Below, piece after piece: positions 37,622 through 48,441 of a stretch of DNA of 64,000 bases. This DNA is from Cupriavidus phytohabitans. Lineage in GTDB: Bacteria > Pseudomonadota > Gammaproteobacteria > Burkholderiales > Burkholderiaceae. Every line of letters begins with the position of its first letter. Position 1 is the first letter of the stretch. A program made the translations under genes and the position numbers. The notes below the pieces were generated by a model. It worked only from the letters and a program-made list of their open reading frames with translations. It did no database searches and had not been told where the DNA came from. Location: the NCBI RefSeq assembly GCF_000426345.1, contig NZ_AUFE01000010.1, positions 62,001 to 126,000 of the forward strand, in the 5' to 3' direction.

Positions 37622-39196
37622 TCAGCCGTGGCCGCCGGCGTCCTCCTCGCGCGCCCAGTCGCGGGCGCGCTCGACGGCGCGGTGCCAGCGCGCCAGCCGG
37701 TGGCCGCGTTCGTCGGCGGACAGGTTGGGCTCGAAGCGGCGCTCCACCTGCCATTGCTGCGCAATCTGCGCCGGGTCGCTCCAGTAGCCGGTGGCCAGGC
37801 CGGCCAGGTACGCGGCGCCCAGCGCGGTGGTCTCGGTCACGCGCGGACGGACCACCGCCGTGCCGAGCAGGTCGGCCTGCATCTGCATCAGCAGGTCGCT
37901 GCGCGAGGCGCCGCCGTCCACGCGCAGTTCGGCCAGCGCGATGCCGGCGTCCTTCTGCATGGATTCCAGCACATCGACGCTCTGCAACGCGATCGATTCC
38001 AGCGCCGCGCGCGCGAGTTGCGGCCTGCCGGTGCCGCGCGTCATGCCGACCAGCGTGCCGCGCGCGAAGGCGTCCCAGTGCGGCGCGCCCAGGCCGGCAA
38101 AGGCCGGCACCAGCACCACGCCGCCGGTGTCGTCGCACTGGCGCGCGAGCGGCTCGACCTCGGGCGCGCTGCTGATGATCTGCAGGCCGTCGCGCAGCCA
38201 CTGGATGGTGGCGCCGCCCATGAAGACGCCACCCTCCAGGCAATACTGGGTTTGCCCGCCGAACTGCCAGCCGATGGTGGTCAGCAGCCGGTTATGCGAT
38301 GCCACCGGCTCGGTGCCGGTATTCATCAGCAGGAAGCAGCCGGTGCCGTAGGTGTTCTTGGCCATGCCGGGGGACAGGCAGGCCTGCCCGAAGGTGGCCG
38401 CCTGCTGGTCGCCCGCGATGCCCGCGATCGGAATCTCCACGCCGAACAGCCGCGCCGCGGTGCGCGCCACCTCGCCACTGGACGGCACCACCTCGGGCAG
38501 CAGCGCATGCGGGATGTCGAGCAGCGCCAGCAGCGTGTCGTCCCACTCGAAGCGGTGGATATTGAACAGCATCGTGCGCGAGGCGTTGGACACGTCCGTG
38601 ACATGGCGCGCGCCGTCGGTCAGCTGCCAGATCAGCCAGCTGTCGACCGTGCCGAACGCCAGCTCGCCGCGCTGCGCACGTTCGCGGGCACCCTCGATGT
38701 TGTCTAGCATCCAGCGCAGCTTGGTGCCGGAGAAATACGCATCGACGATCAGCCCGGTCTTCTCGCGGAACAGCTCGCCATGGCCGGCGGCCTGCAGTGC
38801 CTCGCACATCGGCGCGGTGCGGCGGTCCTGCCAGACCAGCGCGCGGCCGACGGGCTCGCCGGTCTTGCGGTCCCACAGCACCGTGGTTTCGCGCTGGTTG
38901 GTGATGCCGATGGCGCGCACCTGCGTGGCCGTGATGCCGGCGTCGGCCAGCACTTCGTGCGCGACCGCAAGCTGAGACTGCCAGATTTCGTACGGATCGT
39001 GTTCGACGTGGCCCGGATGTGGGTAGTATTGGCGGAACTCGCGCTGCGCCAGCCGCACCACGCTGCCGGCGTGGTCGAACAGGATGGCGCGCGAGCTGCT
39101 GGTGCCCTGGTCGAGCGCCAGGACATAGCGCGGTTCTGAGCCATGCCGGCCTGGGCCGGCGTGCTGCGCCTGGGCTTGCGTTGCTGCCTGGTTCAT
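37622..39196 (-). CDS. glpK: Glycerol kinase GlpK
   Basis: GlpK phosphorylates glycerol to sn-glycerol 3-phosphate, trapping it in the cell. The 524-residue FGGY-family protein starts [11 protein letters not shown], with an N-terminal extension of about 20 residues. Motifs are [17 protein letters not shown] (phosphate 1), [53 protein letters not shown], and the FGGY second signature region [19 protein letters not shown]. Its start codon is on the opposite strand of, and overlaps by two bases, the ATG of the longest Nudix-gene frame. Confidence 0.97.
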   Translation of the reverse strand: MNQAATQAQAQHAGPGRHGSEPRYVLALDQGTSSSRAILFDHAGSVVRLAQREFRQYYPHPGHVEHDPYEIWQSQLAVAHEVLADAGITATQVRAIGITNQRETTVLWDRKTGEPVGRALVWQDRRTAPMCEALQAAGHGELFREKTGLIVDAYFSGTKLRWMLDNIEGARERAQRGELAFGTVDSWLIWQLTDGARHVTDVSNASRTMLFNIHRFEWDDTLLALLDIPHALLPEVVPSSGEVARTAARLFGVEIPIAGIAGDQQAATFGQACLSPGMAKNTYGTGCFLLMNTGTEPVASHNRLLTTIGWQFGGQTQYCLEGGVFMGGATIQWLRDGLQIISSAPEVEPLARQCDDTGGVVLVPAFAGLGAPHWDAFARGTLVGMTRGTGRPQLARAALESIALQSVDVLESMQKDAGIALAELRVDGGASRSDLLMQMQADLLGTAVVRPRVTETTALGAAYLAGLATGYWSDPAQIAQQWQVERRFEPNLSADERGHRLARWHRAVERARDWAREEDAGGHG

Positions 39197-39251
39197 GCGT
39201 TCAATCCTGAAAATGACAAGATGCGCCGGCCCGGCCGGCCCCCGATCCGAC

Positions 39252-40187
39252 ATGGCCGAAATCTTTTCCCTGCCGCCCGCAGTGCCGTCCGGCGATCCTT
39301 CCGGCGTTCCGTCCAACAATAGCAGCGCCGATGCCAGCCACATGGCGCGCATCGCCGCCTCGGTGGCGGCGCGCACCGGCTTCGATCCCGCCAGCAAGCT
39401 GCGCCTGGTGGTGGCCGGCCAGCAGGTCGGCTGGCTGCCCCGGTCCCATGCCGCGATACTGCGCGGCATGGGCTGCATCCTCGGCCCGGAGGAGGGCGTC
39501 GCGGATGGCACCGCCGCGGTGGAATTGCTGCCGGGACGCTCCGGCTTCGACGTGCTGAGCGCCGCGCTGGCCGCGCTTGCGCACCAGCTGGCCGATGCCG
39601 GCCACGTGCGCGGCTGGCGCCATGAACTGTTCGCGGTCACCGCGGCGCTGGACGCGCCCGCGCTGGCGGCGGTCGAGCGGGCGGCCGCGCGCTTCCTGGG
39701 ATTGCTGACCTTTGCCTCGCACATGAACGGGATCGTGGACACAGCCGATGCCGGCGGCGGCCCCGTGCTGTGGATCTCGCGGCGCAGCCCCGCCAAGTCG
39801 GTCGACCCCGGCATGTGGGACAACCTGGTCGCCGGCGGCATGCCGCACGGCAGTGATCCGCTGGCCACGCTGGTGCGCGAGTGCGAGGAAGAGTCCGGCA
39901 TCCCGCCGGCGCTGGCCGGGCGCGTGCAGCCGCACGGCATGATCGAGGTGCTGCGCGACCTGCCCGAAGGCGTGCAGTGGGAACAGGTCTATGTCTATGA
40001 CCTGATGCTGCCGCCGGGATTCGTCCCGCGCAACCAGGACGGCGAAGTCAGCGAACACAGGCGCGTGGGGCTGGCCGCATTGCTTGATATCATGTCGAGC
40101 GGCGCCATGACGGTCGACGCCACGCTGGTGACGCTGGATGCCCTTCGCCGGCGCGGCTGGCCGGGCAGCGAAGACCGTCGCGCTTGA
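39252..40187 (+). CDS. Nudix hydrolase, DUF4743/thiamine-pyrophosphokinase-like
   Basis: A protein of about 311 residues; in-frame starts at 39195 and 39213 are also possible and no clear ribosome site decides. The N-terminal DUF4743-like domain ([18 protein letters not shown]) precedes a Nudix domain with box [23 protein letters not shown]; the first Glu of the canonical box is replaced by Ser, but the catalytic REC-EEESG core is kept. Members are annotated as damaged-thiamine or TPP-related pyrophosphatases. It sits between glpK and purU without clear functional linkage. Confidence 0.8.
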   Translation: MAEIFSLPPAVPSGDPSGVPSNNSSADASHMARIAASVAARTGFDPASKLRLVVAGQQVGWLPRSHAAILRGMGCILGPEEGVADGTAAVELLPGRSGFDVLSAALAALAHQLADAGHVRGWRHELFAVTAALDAPALAAVERAAARFLGLLTFASHMNGIVDTADAGGGPVLWISRRSPAKSVDPGMWDNLVAGGMPHGSDPLATLVRECEEESGIPPALAGRVQPHGMIEVLRDLPEGVQWEQVYVYDLMLPPGFVPRNQDGEVSEHRRVGLAALLDIMSSGAMTVDATLVTLDALRRRGWPGSEDRRA

Positions 40188-40301
40188 GCTTGCGCAGCGG
40201 GCCTGGCCCGCGCTTGCAAGGCTTTCACTGCCTTCACAGCCTTCACGGCCGTCATGGCCTTTGCGCTCATACACCGCGCCTCTCCGACAGAACCACACAC
40301 C

Positions 40302-41168
40302 ATGAGCACCACCGGATTTATCCTGACCCTTTCGTGCCCCGACCAGCCGGGCATCGTCCACGCCGTCTCGGGCCTGCTGTTCCAGCACGGCTGCAATATC
40401 GTCGACTCGGACCAGTACGGCGACGCGTACACCGGCCGCTTCTTCATGCGGGTGCACTTCAGCGCGGCTGCCGGCGGCCCGGACCTGGGCACGCTGAAGG
40501 CAGCGTTCGCGCCGGTGGGCGAGCAGTTCGGCATGCAGTGGGAGCTGAACGACGCCTCGGTCAAGCCGCGCGTGATGATCATGGTGTCCAAGATCGGGCA
40601 CTGCCTGAACGACCTGCTGTTCCGCGCCAAGGTGGGCGGCCTGCCGGTCGAGATCGCGGCGATCGTGTCCAATCACCGCGACTTCTATCAGCTGGCCGCG
40701 TCGTACGACGTGCCGTTCTTCCACCTGCCGCTGATGAACGCCTCGGCCGAGCAGAAGGCCGCGCAGGAGGCGCGCGTGTTTGACGTGGTGCAGGAGCAGA
40801 AGATCGACCTGGTGGTGCTGGCCCGCTACATGCAGGTGCTGTCCGACGACCTGTGCCGCAAGCTGGCCGGCCGCGCCATCAATATCCACCACTCGTTCCT
40901 GCCCAGCTTCAAGGGCGCCAAGCCTTACTACCAGGCGCACGACCGCGGCGTGAAGCTGATCGGCGCGACCGCGCACTACGTCACCGCCGACCTGGACGAG
41001 GGCCCGATCATCGAGCAGGAAATCGAGCGTGTCGACCACAGCATGGACCCGGACCAGCTCACTGCCGTGGGCCGCGACGTGGAATGCGTGGCGCTGGCCC
41101 GCGCGGTCAAGTGGCACGCCGAACGCCGCATCTTGCTGAACGGCCACAAGACTGTGGTGTTCAAGTGA
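40302..41168 (+). CDS. purU: Formyltetrahydrofolate deformylase PurU
   Basis: PurU hydrolyses 10-formyl-tetrahydrofolate to formate and THF, supplying formate for PurT and balancing one-carbon pools. The 288-residue protein has an N-terminal ACT domain (FILTLSCPDQPGIVHAVSGL) and a C-terminal formyltransferase-like domain with NIHHSFLPSFKGAKPYYQA and GATAHYVTADLDEGPIIEQ, which holds the catalytic Asn/His/Asp. The ATG is at MSTTGFILTL; 16 upstream codons are not conserved in type. It converges on glpR. Confidence 0.96.
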   Translation: MSTTGFILTLSCPDQPGIVHAVSGLLFQHGCNIVDSDQYGDAYTGRFFMRVHFSAAAGGPDLGTLKAAFAPVGEQFGMQWELNDASVKPRVMIMVSKIGHCLNDLLFRAKVGGLPVEIAAIVSNHRDFYQLAASYDVPFFHLPLMNASAEQKAAQEARVFDVVQEQKIDLVVLARYMQVLSDDLCRKLAGRAINIHHSFLPSFKGAKPYYQAHDRGVKLIGATAHYVTADLDEGPIIEQEIERVDHSMDPDQLTAVGRDVECVALARAVKWHAERRILLNGHKTVVFK

Positions 41169-41234
41169 GCCTGGGGTTGTCTTCCCAGCGAATGATGCGC
41201 CAATACGACTCGTATTAGCGCGAACGGAGAACCC

Positions 41235-41258
41235 GGCTGCCGCTGCTGCGGCAGCTTT
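41235..41258. terminator. Hairpin between convergent purU and glpR
   Basis: Perfect stem GCTGCCGC/GCGGCAGC with loop TGCT, followed by TTTGG on the + strand. The T run is short, so termination efficiency is uncertain. Confidence 0.55.
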
Positions 41259-41277
41259 GGTTCGCCTTGCGGCAGGC

Positions 41278-42048
41278 TCATTCCCGCTCCGCCACCACAC
41301 ACTTCACCCCACTGTCGGCCAGGATCCGGTCGAACGGTGCCGCCAGCGGCTCATCGGTGAACAGCCGGTCCACCTGCGACACATGCGCCAGCTCCACCAT
41401 GGCCTGGCGGTTGAACTTGCTGGTATCCGCCGCCAGCCATACCTCGCGTGAATGCTCGATGATGGTCCGCGCCACCTTGACCTCGCGGAAGTCGTAGTCG
41501 CGCAGCGTGCCATCGGTCTCGATGCCCGAGATTCCGATCAGGCCGATATCCACCTTGAACTGCCGGATGAACTCGACCGTGGCCTCGCCGACGATGCCGC
41601 GGTCGCGCGAGCGCAGCACGCCGCCGGCGACGATGACTTCGCAATCCGGGTTGTCCGCCAGGATATTGGCCACGTTCAGGTTATTGGTGATCACGCGCAG
41701 CCCGCGGTGCTGCATCAGCTCGCGCGCGATCTCCTCCACCGTGGTGCCGATGTTCAGGATCAGCGAGCAGCCCTCCGGCACCGCCTTCGCCACCGCGCGC
41801 GCAATGCGCGCCTTGCCCTCGGCATTCAGCACCTGCCGCTGCCGGTAGGCAATGTTCTCGGTGGTGGAGCCCTCCGCCCGCACGCCGCCATGGAAGCGCG
41901 CCAGCATGCCGTTCTCGGCCAGCAGGTTGACGTCTCGCCGCACCGTCTGGAGCGTGACGCCGAACTTGCGCGCAAGTTCGTCGATGGAGGCAAAGCCCTG
42001 GCTGCGGACTTCTTCGAGCAGGGCGGTCTGGCGGGGATTGAGCGTCAT
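41278..42048 (-). CDS. glpR: Glycerol-3-phosphate regulon repressor GlpR (DeoR family)
   Basis: A 256-residue DeoR-family repressor. The N-terminal winged helix (LNPRQTALLEEVRSQGFASIDEL, split as LNPRQTALLEEV and RSQGFASIDELARKFG; TLQTVRRDVNLLAENGML) is followed by the sugar-phosphate sensor domain with LILNIGTTVEEIARE, VITNNLNVANIL, GGVLRSRDRGIVG and GISGIETDGTLRDYDFREV, typical of GlpR. It is divergent from glpSTPQUV with 155 bases between and one gene pair away from glpKD, so it should repress all glycerol genes when glycerol 3-phosphate is absent. Confidence 0.93.
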   Translation of the reverse strand: MTLNPRQTALLEEVRSQGFASIDELARKFGVTLQTVRRDVNLLAENGMLARFHGGVRAEGSTTENIAYRQRQVLNAEGKARIARAVAKAVPEGCSLILNIGTTVEEIARELMQHRGLRVITNNLNVANILADNPDCEVIVAGGVLRSRDRGIVGEATVEFIRQFKVDIGLIGISGIETDGTLRDYDFREVKVARTIIEHSREVWLAADTSKFNRQAMVELAHVSQVDRLFTDEPLAAPFDRILADSGVKCVVAERE

Positions 42049-42069
42049 GCCGGGATTCTAGTTCAAACA

Positions 42070-42119
42070 GAAACGAAAACAAATGATGCGGTGCACACTT
42101 GTTTTCTTTTCGTTTTGTT
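42070..42119. promoter_or_regulatory. Candidate GlpR operator cluster
   Basis: In the glpR/glpS spacer, GAAACGAAAACAA (42070-42082) on the + strand is repeated in inverted form as TTGTTTTC (42099-42106) and TTTTCGTTTTGTT (42107-42119). Such A/T-rich TTTCGTTT-type repeats resemble DeoR/GlpR operators in betaproteobacteria and pseudomonads. Placed between divergent promoters, they could control both directions. Confidence 0.55.
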
Positions 42120-42203
42120 ACTAAAACGGTCGGAAGCCAAGAATTGTGCGCCTGCCTCACGCGAAAGCGGTGAAGCGGAAAGCATATCGAACATGGAGAC
42201 CGG

Positions 42204-43325
42204 ATGCAGCTGAGTTTGGAGGCCGTGGCGCAGCGCGCAGGTTCGCAGGCGTATCTCTATCCGATGACGCTGGCGCCGGTTCCCGGCGCGGTGACCATCC
42301 TGCTGGGCGCCACCCAGGCGGGCAAGACTTCGCTGATGCGCGTGATGGCGGGGCTCGATCGGCCCAGCGCCGGCCGCGTGCTGGTCGACGGCCGTGACGT
42401 CACCGGCGTGCCGGTGCGCGAGCGCAATGTGTCGATGGTCTACCAGCAGTTCATCAACTACCCGTCGCTCAAGGTCTTCGACAACATTGCCTCGCCGTTG
42501 CGGCTGCGGCGCAAGGGCGTTGCCGGCGCCGACATTGCCGCGCGTGTGCGCGAACTGGCGGCGCGGCTGCATATCGACCATCTGCTCGACCGCTATCCGT
42601 CGGAGTTGTCGGGCGGCCAGCAGCAACGCGTGGCGCTGGCGCGTGCGCTGGCCAAGGAAGCGCCGCTGATGCTGCTGGACGAGCCGCTGGTTAACCTGGA
42701 CTACAAGCTGCGCGAAGAACTGCGCGAAGAATTGTCGCAGCTGTTCGCGCATGGCGATGCTACCGTGGTCTATGCCACCACCGAACCCGGCGAGGCGCTG
42801 CTGCTGGGCGGCCACACGGCCGTGCTCGATGCCGGCGAGCTGCTGCAGTACGGGAGGACCGCCGACGTCTTCCACCATCCCGATTCGCTGCGCGTGGCGC
42901 GCGCGTTCAACGATCCGCCGATGAACCTGGTCGCGGGCACGCTCAACGGCGGCTGGGTCACCCTCGCCGGTGACATCCCGGTGCCGGTACCCGGGGCCGG
43001 TGGCGGTGACGGGCCGGTCACCGTCGGGGTGCGGGCATCCGCGCTGCGCCTGGCCGGCGAACCGGGCGCGGTTGCGGTGCCGGGGCGCGTGGCGCTGGCC
43101 GAGCTGTCGGGCTCGGACACCTTTGTCCACGCCGATACGCCGGTGGGCAACCTGGTGGCGCAGTTCGCCGGCGTGCTCGACCTGCGGCTGGGGGAACCGG
43201 TGTCATTGCACCTGTTGCCTGACCAGATCTACCTGTTCGACGTGGCCGGGCGCCGCATCCATGCGCCGCGCCGGCCCGGCGGGCTGGCGGCGGATGTGCC
43301 CGGCGGCGCGGCAGCCGGGGGCTGA
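42204..43325 (+). CDS. glpS: Glycerol ABC transporter ATPase GlpS
   Basis: One of two non-identical nucleotide-binding subunits of the GlpSTPQUV glycerol importer. The 373-residue protein has Walker A GATQAGKTSLMR (about 35-46), Q-loop VYQQF, a canonical ABC signature SGGQQQRVALARAL and Walker B LMLLDEPLVNLD. Where most ABC ATPases have the switch His (THD), it reads YATTEPGEA, with Thr. A C-terminal MalK-like TOBE domain follows. Its partner GlpT shows the opposite pattern (signature lost, His kept). It is first in the operon and overlaps no gene; glpT follows after 2 bases. Confidence 0.92.
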   Translation: MQLSLEAVAQRAGSQAYLYPMTLAPVPGAVTILLGATQAGKTSLMRVMAGLDRPSAGRVLVDGRDVTGVPVRERNVSMVYQQFINYPSLKVFDNIASPLRLRRKGVAGADIAARVRELAARLHIDHLLDRYPSELSGGQQQRVALARALAKEAPLMLLDEPLVNLDYKLREELREELSQLFAHGDATVVYATTEPGEALLLGGHTAVLDAGELLQYGRTADVFHHPDSLRVARAFNDPPMNLVAGTLNGGWVTLAGDIPVPVPGAGGGDGPVTVGVRASALRLAGEPGAVAVPGRVALAELSGSDTFVHADTPVGNLVAQFAGVLDLRLGEPVSLHLLPDQIYLFDVAGRRIHAPRRPGGLAADVPGGAAAGG

Positions 43326-43327
43326 CG

Positions 43328-44439
43328 ATGGCACGCATTGAGCTTGACCTGGCGCATTCCTACCTGCCGCATCCGCGCAACGATGACGACTACGCGCTGC
43401 TGCCGCTGAAGTTCACCTTCGAGGACGGGGGCGCCTATGCGCTGCTGGGTCCGTCCGGCTGCGGCAAGACCACGCTGCTGAACTGCATTTCCGGGCTGCT
43501 GCGGCCTTCGCACGGCACCATTGCCTTCGACGGACGCGACGTCACCGGCGCCACGCCGCAGGCGCGCAATATTGCGCAGGTGTTCCAGTTCCCGGTGATC
43601 TACGACACCATGACCGTCGGCGAGAACCTGGCCTTTCCGCTGCGCAACCGTGGCGTGCCGGAGGCGCAGGTGCGCGAGCGCGTCGGCCGCGTGGCCGAGA
43701 TGCTGGACCTGTCGGCCACGCTGGACCGGCGCGCCAGTGGCCTTGCCGCCGACGCCAAGCAGAAGATTTCGCTAGGCCGGGGCCTGGTGCGGCATGACGT
43801 CTCGGCGATCCTGTTCGACGAGCCGCTGACGGTGATCGACCCCCAGCTGAAATGGCAGCTGCGGCGCAAGCTCAAGGAGATCCACCACGAATTCCGCCTG
43901 ACGCTGATCTACGTCACCCACGACCAGACCGAGGCGCTGACCTTCGCCGACCAGGTGGTGGTGATGTCGCGCGGCAAGGCGGTGCAGGTGGGGCCGGCCG
44001 ATGCGCTGTTCGAGCGGCCGGCGCATACCTTCGTCGGACATTTCATCGGCTCGCCCGGCATGAACTTCCTGCCGGGCCAGTGGCGCGACGACGCCATCGA
44101 GGTGGCCGGTCGGCGCTACACGCCACCGCTGGCGCCGTCGGTGGCCGCGGCCTTGCGCGCGGCGGGCAGCTTCCGCATCGGCGTGCGGCCCGAGTACCTG
44201 CAGCTGGCACCGGAGCGCGAGGAGCGCGCTATGCAGGCAGTGCCGATACAGGTGCAGCGCGCGCAGGACATCGGCACCTACTGGCTGGTGACCGGCAGCG
44301 TGCAGGAGGCGGGCGCGCAGGCCGGGACGCTGCGTGCCCGCCTGGGCGCCGAGGCAGCCGCATTGCGGCCCGGTGACACGGCCTGGCTGTCGGTGTTCAA
44401 CCGCCATACCTGCTACTACGTCAACGAGGAACTGGTGTC

Positions 44440-44443
<4 letters not shown>
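43328..44443 (+). CDS. glpT: Glycerol ABC transporter ATPase GlpT
   Basis: The second nucleotide-binding subunit of the glycerol importer; not the E. coli GlpT permease. The 371-residue protein has Walker A LLGPSGCGKTTLLNC, Q-loop VFQFPVIY, Walker B ILFDEPLTVID and the switch His in YVTHDQTEAL near residue 195. The ABC signature is degenerate: in place of LSGGQ it has LAADAKQKISLGRGL (about 140-155). A TOBE domain ends the chain. It overlaps glpP by four bases (ATGA-type), indicating translational coupling. Confidence 0.92.
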
Positions 44444-45325
<882 letters not shown>

Positions 45326-45333
<8 letters not shown>

Positions 45334-46156
45334 AATCCGCACCCAAGCCACCACCACGACATGGTGGCGCGCCGGCTTCCTGCTGGTCTACCTGCTGTTC
45401 GCCATCGTGCCGATCTACTGGATGGTGAACATGTCGTTCAAGACCAACGAGGAGATCGTTTCCACGCTGTCGCTGTGGCCGGCCGAATTCACGCTGGAGC
45501 ACTACAGGACTATCTTCACCGACCCGTCGTGGTACTCCGGCTACCTCAACTCGATGATCTACGTGGCGATGAACACGGTGATCTCGATCGTGGTCGCGCT
45601 GCCGGCGGCCTATGCGTTTTCGCGTTACCAGTTCATCGGCGACAAGCATGTGTTCTTCTGGCTGCTGACCAACCGCATGACGCCGCCGGCGGTGTTCCTG
45701 CTGCCGTTCTTCCAGCTGTACAGCACCATCGGCCTGATGGACACGCACCTGGGCGTGGCGCTGGCACACCTGGTCTTCAACGTGCCGCTGGCGGTGTGGA
45801 TCCTGGAGGGATTCATGTCGGGCGTGCCGCGCGAGATCGACGAGACCGCCTACGTCGACGGCTATTCCTTCCCGCGCTTTTTCCTGGCCATCTTCCTGCC
45901 TCTGATCAAGGCTGGCGTGGGCGTGGCGGCGTTCTTCTGCTTCATGTTCAGTTGGGTGGAACTGCTGCTGGCGCGCACGCTGACCTCGGTCAACGCCAAG
46001 CCGATCGTGGCCACCATGACGCGCACGGTGTCGGCGTCGGGCATGGACTGGGGCGTGCTGGCCGCGGCCGGCGTGCTGACCATCGTGCCGGGCGGCATCG
46101 TGATCTGGTTCGTGCGGCATTACATCGCGAAGGGCTTCGCGATGGGGCGCGTGTAG
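45326..46156 (+). CDS. glpQ: Glycerol ABC transporter permease GlpQ
   Basis: The second permease of the importer, 276 residues and six helices, with the EAA loop EIDETAYVDGYSFPRFFLAIFLPLIKAG (split as EIDETAYVDGYSFPRFF and LAIFLPLIKAG). This name denotes the ABC permease of the Rhizobium-type cluster, not the glycerophosphodiester phosphodiesterase GlpQ. It overlaps glpP by 8 bases and is 25 bases upstream of glpU. Confidence 0.93.
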
Positions 46157-46181
46157 ATACGCGAACGCGAGACAAGGAGAC

Positions 46182-46496
46182 ATGGCAATGCTGAGCTGGA
46201 TGGTGTGGACGACACCGGTCGCGGTGTTCTTCACCTGCATCGTAGTCATGCTGATGGGCATGACCATCTGGGAAATCCGTTCGCCTTCGGTACTGCGCAA
46301 GGGCCTCCTGCCGATCGCCACCACGCGTGGCGACCGGCTGTTCATCGGCCTGATGTGCGCGGCGTGGGTCAACCTGGCATGGGTCGGGCTGGGCGAGAAG
46401 GTCACCGCATGGCTGTCCCTGGCCGAGGAACCGTCCGTCTGGATCAGCTTCGGCGTATCGATGCTGGTGCTGGCGTTGATCCTGCGCAAGGGCTGA
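46182..46496 (+). CDS. glpU: Small membrane protein GlpU (DUF2160)
   Basis: A 104-residue DUF2160-family protein with three hydrophobic helices (TPVAVFFTCIVVMLMGMTIWE, LFIGLMCAAWVNLAWVGLG, VWISFGVSMLVLALIL). The ATG follows ACAAGGAGAC. It is a constant member of GlpSTPQUV-type glycerol operons, but its role is unknown; it might assist assembly of the permease complex. It lies between the permeases and the binding protein. Confidence 0.88.
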   Translation: MAMLSWMVWTTPVAVFFTCIVVMLMGMTIWEIRSPSVLRKGLLPIATTRGDRLFIGLMCAAWVNLAWVGLGEKVTAWLSLAEEPSVWISFGVSMLVLALILRKG

Positions 46497-46612
46497 CCGA
46501 AGCATCGGAACCAGCCTCCGCATCGATGGGCGATAGCGGTACAGCGGCTTATCCCTGCCCCGGGGCCGCCATCCAGACCATAGCCGGGGAGGGGAACCAT
46601 GAGGAGACACCG

Positions 46613-48355
46613 ATGAAAGTGCACGTGAAGTTGGGGATGACAGCCCTTGCCTGCGCGGCTGCGCTGGCTTGCGGCACCTCCGCCCTGGCGGGCGAGGCGG
46701 AAGCGAAGAAGTGGATCGACAATGAGTTCCAGCCGTCGTCGCTGTCCAAGGACAGGCAGCAGGCGGAGATGAAGTGGTTCATCGACGCCGCCGCCAGGCT
46801 CAAGGCCAAGGGTGTCACGCAGATCAACGTGGTGTCCGAGACCATCACCACGCATGAGTACGAGTCCAAGACGCTGGCCAAGGCCTTCGAGGAAATTACC
46901 GGCATCAAGGTCAACCATGACCTGATCCAGGAAGGCGATGTGGTCGAAAAGCTGCAGACCTCGATGCAGTCCGGCAAGTCGATCTACGACGGCTGGATTT
47001 CCGATTCGGACCTGATCGGCACGCACTATCGCTATGGCTCGATCCTGCCGCTGACCGACTACATGAACGGCGCCGGCAAGGAATGGACCAATCCTGGGCT
47101 GGACGTGAAGGATTTCATCGGCACCAAGTTCACCACCGCGCCGGATGGCAAGCTCTACCAGCTGCCCGACCAGCAGTTCGCCAACCTCTACTGGTTCCGC
47201 GCCGACTGGTTTGCGCGCAAGGACCTGCAGGACAAGTTCAAGGCCAAGTACGGCTACGACCTGGGTGTGCCGACCAACTGGTCCGCCTATGAAGACATCG
47301 CCAACTTCTTCACCAACGACGTGAAGGAGATCGACGGCAAGAAGGTCTACGGCCACATGGACTACGGCAAGAAGGACCCCTCGCTGGGCTGGCGCTTCAC
47401 CGATGCCTGGCTGTCGATGGCGGGCACCGCCGACAAGGGCCTGCCCAACGGCATGCCGGTCGACGAGTGGGGCATCCGCGTGGCCGAGGACAAGTGCACG
47501 CCTGTCGGCGCTTCGGTCGCGCGCGGCGGTGCCACCAACAGCCCGGCGGCGGTCTATGCGCTGACCAAGTACATCGACTGGATGAAGAAATACGCTCCGC
47601 CGCAAGCGATGGGCATGACCTTCTCCGAGGCCGGGCCGGTGCCGGCGCAAGGGCAGGTGGCGCAGCAGATCTTCTGGTACACCGCCTTTACCGCCGACAT
47701 GACCAAGAAGGGCCTGCCGGTGGTCAATGCCGACGGCTCGCCCAAGTGGCGCATGGCGCCGTCGCCTTACGGCCCGTACTGGAAGCAGGGCATGCAGAAC
47801 GGCTACCAGGACGTCGGCTCGTGGACCTTCTTCAAGAACACGGATCCCAACAAGCTCGCCGGCGCGTGGCTGTACGCGCAGTTTGTCACATCGAAGACGG
47901 TGTCGCTGAAGAAGTCGCTGACCGGACTCACCTTTATCCGCGACAGCGACATCAACCACGACTACCTAACCAAGAACGCGGCCAGGTATGGCGGCCTGAT
48001 CGAGTTCTACCGCAGCCCGGCGCGCGTGGCCTGGACGCCGACCGGCACCAACGTGCCTGATTATCCAAAGCTGGCCCAGCTATGGTGGAAGAATGTGGCC
48101 ACCGCGGTGACCGGCGAGAAGACTCCTCAGGCCGCGATGGACACGCTCGCTGACGAGATGGATCAGGTGATGGCACGGCTGCAGCGCGCCGGCATGAGCA
48201 ACTGCGCGCCCAAGCTCAACCCGAAGGGCGACCTGGCCAAGTGGCTGTCGAACGACCACGCGCCGTGGAAGAAACTTGCCAATGAAAAGCCGAAGGGCGA
48301 GACCATCCCCTACGACAAGCTGCTGCAGGCATGGAAGGAGGGCAAGGTGCGCTGA
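46613..48355 (+). CDS. glpV: Glycerol ABC transporter substrate-binding protein GlpV
   Basis: The periplasmic binding protein of the glycerol importer. The 580-residue protein has a Sec signal peptide (MKVHVKLGMTALACAAALAC, processing around ALAGEA) after a strong GAGGAGACACCG ribosome site. It is a family 1 extracellular binding protein: SETITTHEYESKTLAKAFE and EITGIKVNHDLIQEGDVVEKLQ (shown in two parts) near the N-terminus and LYQLPDQQFANLYWFRADWF in the middle. It is larger than maltose-type binding proteins. It closes the operon, followed by a terminator at 48411. Confidence 0.93.
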   Translation: MKVHVKLGMTALACAAALACGTSALAGEAEAKKWIDNEFQPSSLSKDRQQAEMKWFIDAAARLKAKGVTQINVVSETITTHEYESKTLAKAFEEITGIKVNHDLIQEGDVVEKLQTSMQSGKSIYDGWISDSDLIGTHYRYGSILPLTDYMNGAGKEWTNPGLDVKDFIGTKFTTAPDGKLYQLPDQQFANLYWFRADWFARKDLQDKFKAKYGYDLGVPTNWSAYEDIANFFTNDVKEIDGKKVYGHMDYGKKDPSLGWRFTDAWLSMAGTADKGLPNGMPVDEWGIRVAEDKCTPVGASVARGGATNSPAAVYALTKYIDWMKKYAPPQAMGMTFSEAGPVPAQGQVAQQIFWYTAFTADMTKKGLPVVNADGSPKWRMAPSPYGPYWKQGMQNGYQDVGSWTFFKNTDPNKLAGAWLYAQFVTSKTVSLKKSLTGLTFIRDSDINHDYLTKNAARYGGLIEFYRSPARVAWTPTGTNVPDYPKLAQLWWKNVATAVTGEKTPQAAMDTLADEMDQVMARLQRAGMSNCAPKLNPKGDLAKWLSNDHAPWKKLANEKPKGETIPYDKLLQAWKEGKVR

Positions 48356-48410
48356 CCGCGGCGCCGGCCAGGCCGCAAGGCCTGGCGCCGGGCGCGATGT
48401 CACCTGCAGC

Positions 48411-48436
48411 GGGCGCCTGGTGCGCCCTTTATTTTT
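48411..48436 (+). terminator. Terminator of the glpSTPQUV operon
   Basis: Stem GGGCGC/GCGCCC with loop CTGGT and TTTATTTTTA follows the glpV stop by about 55 bases. A second, GC-only palindrome (CGCCGGCCAGGCC/GGCCTGGCGCCG) lies between, without a T run. Confidence 0.8.
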
Positions 48437-48441
48437 ATCCG

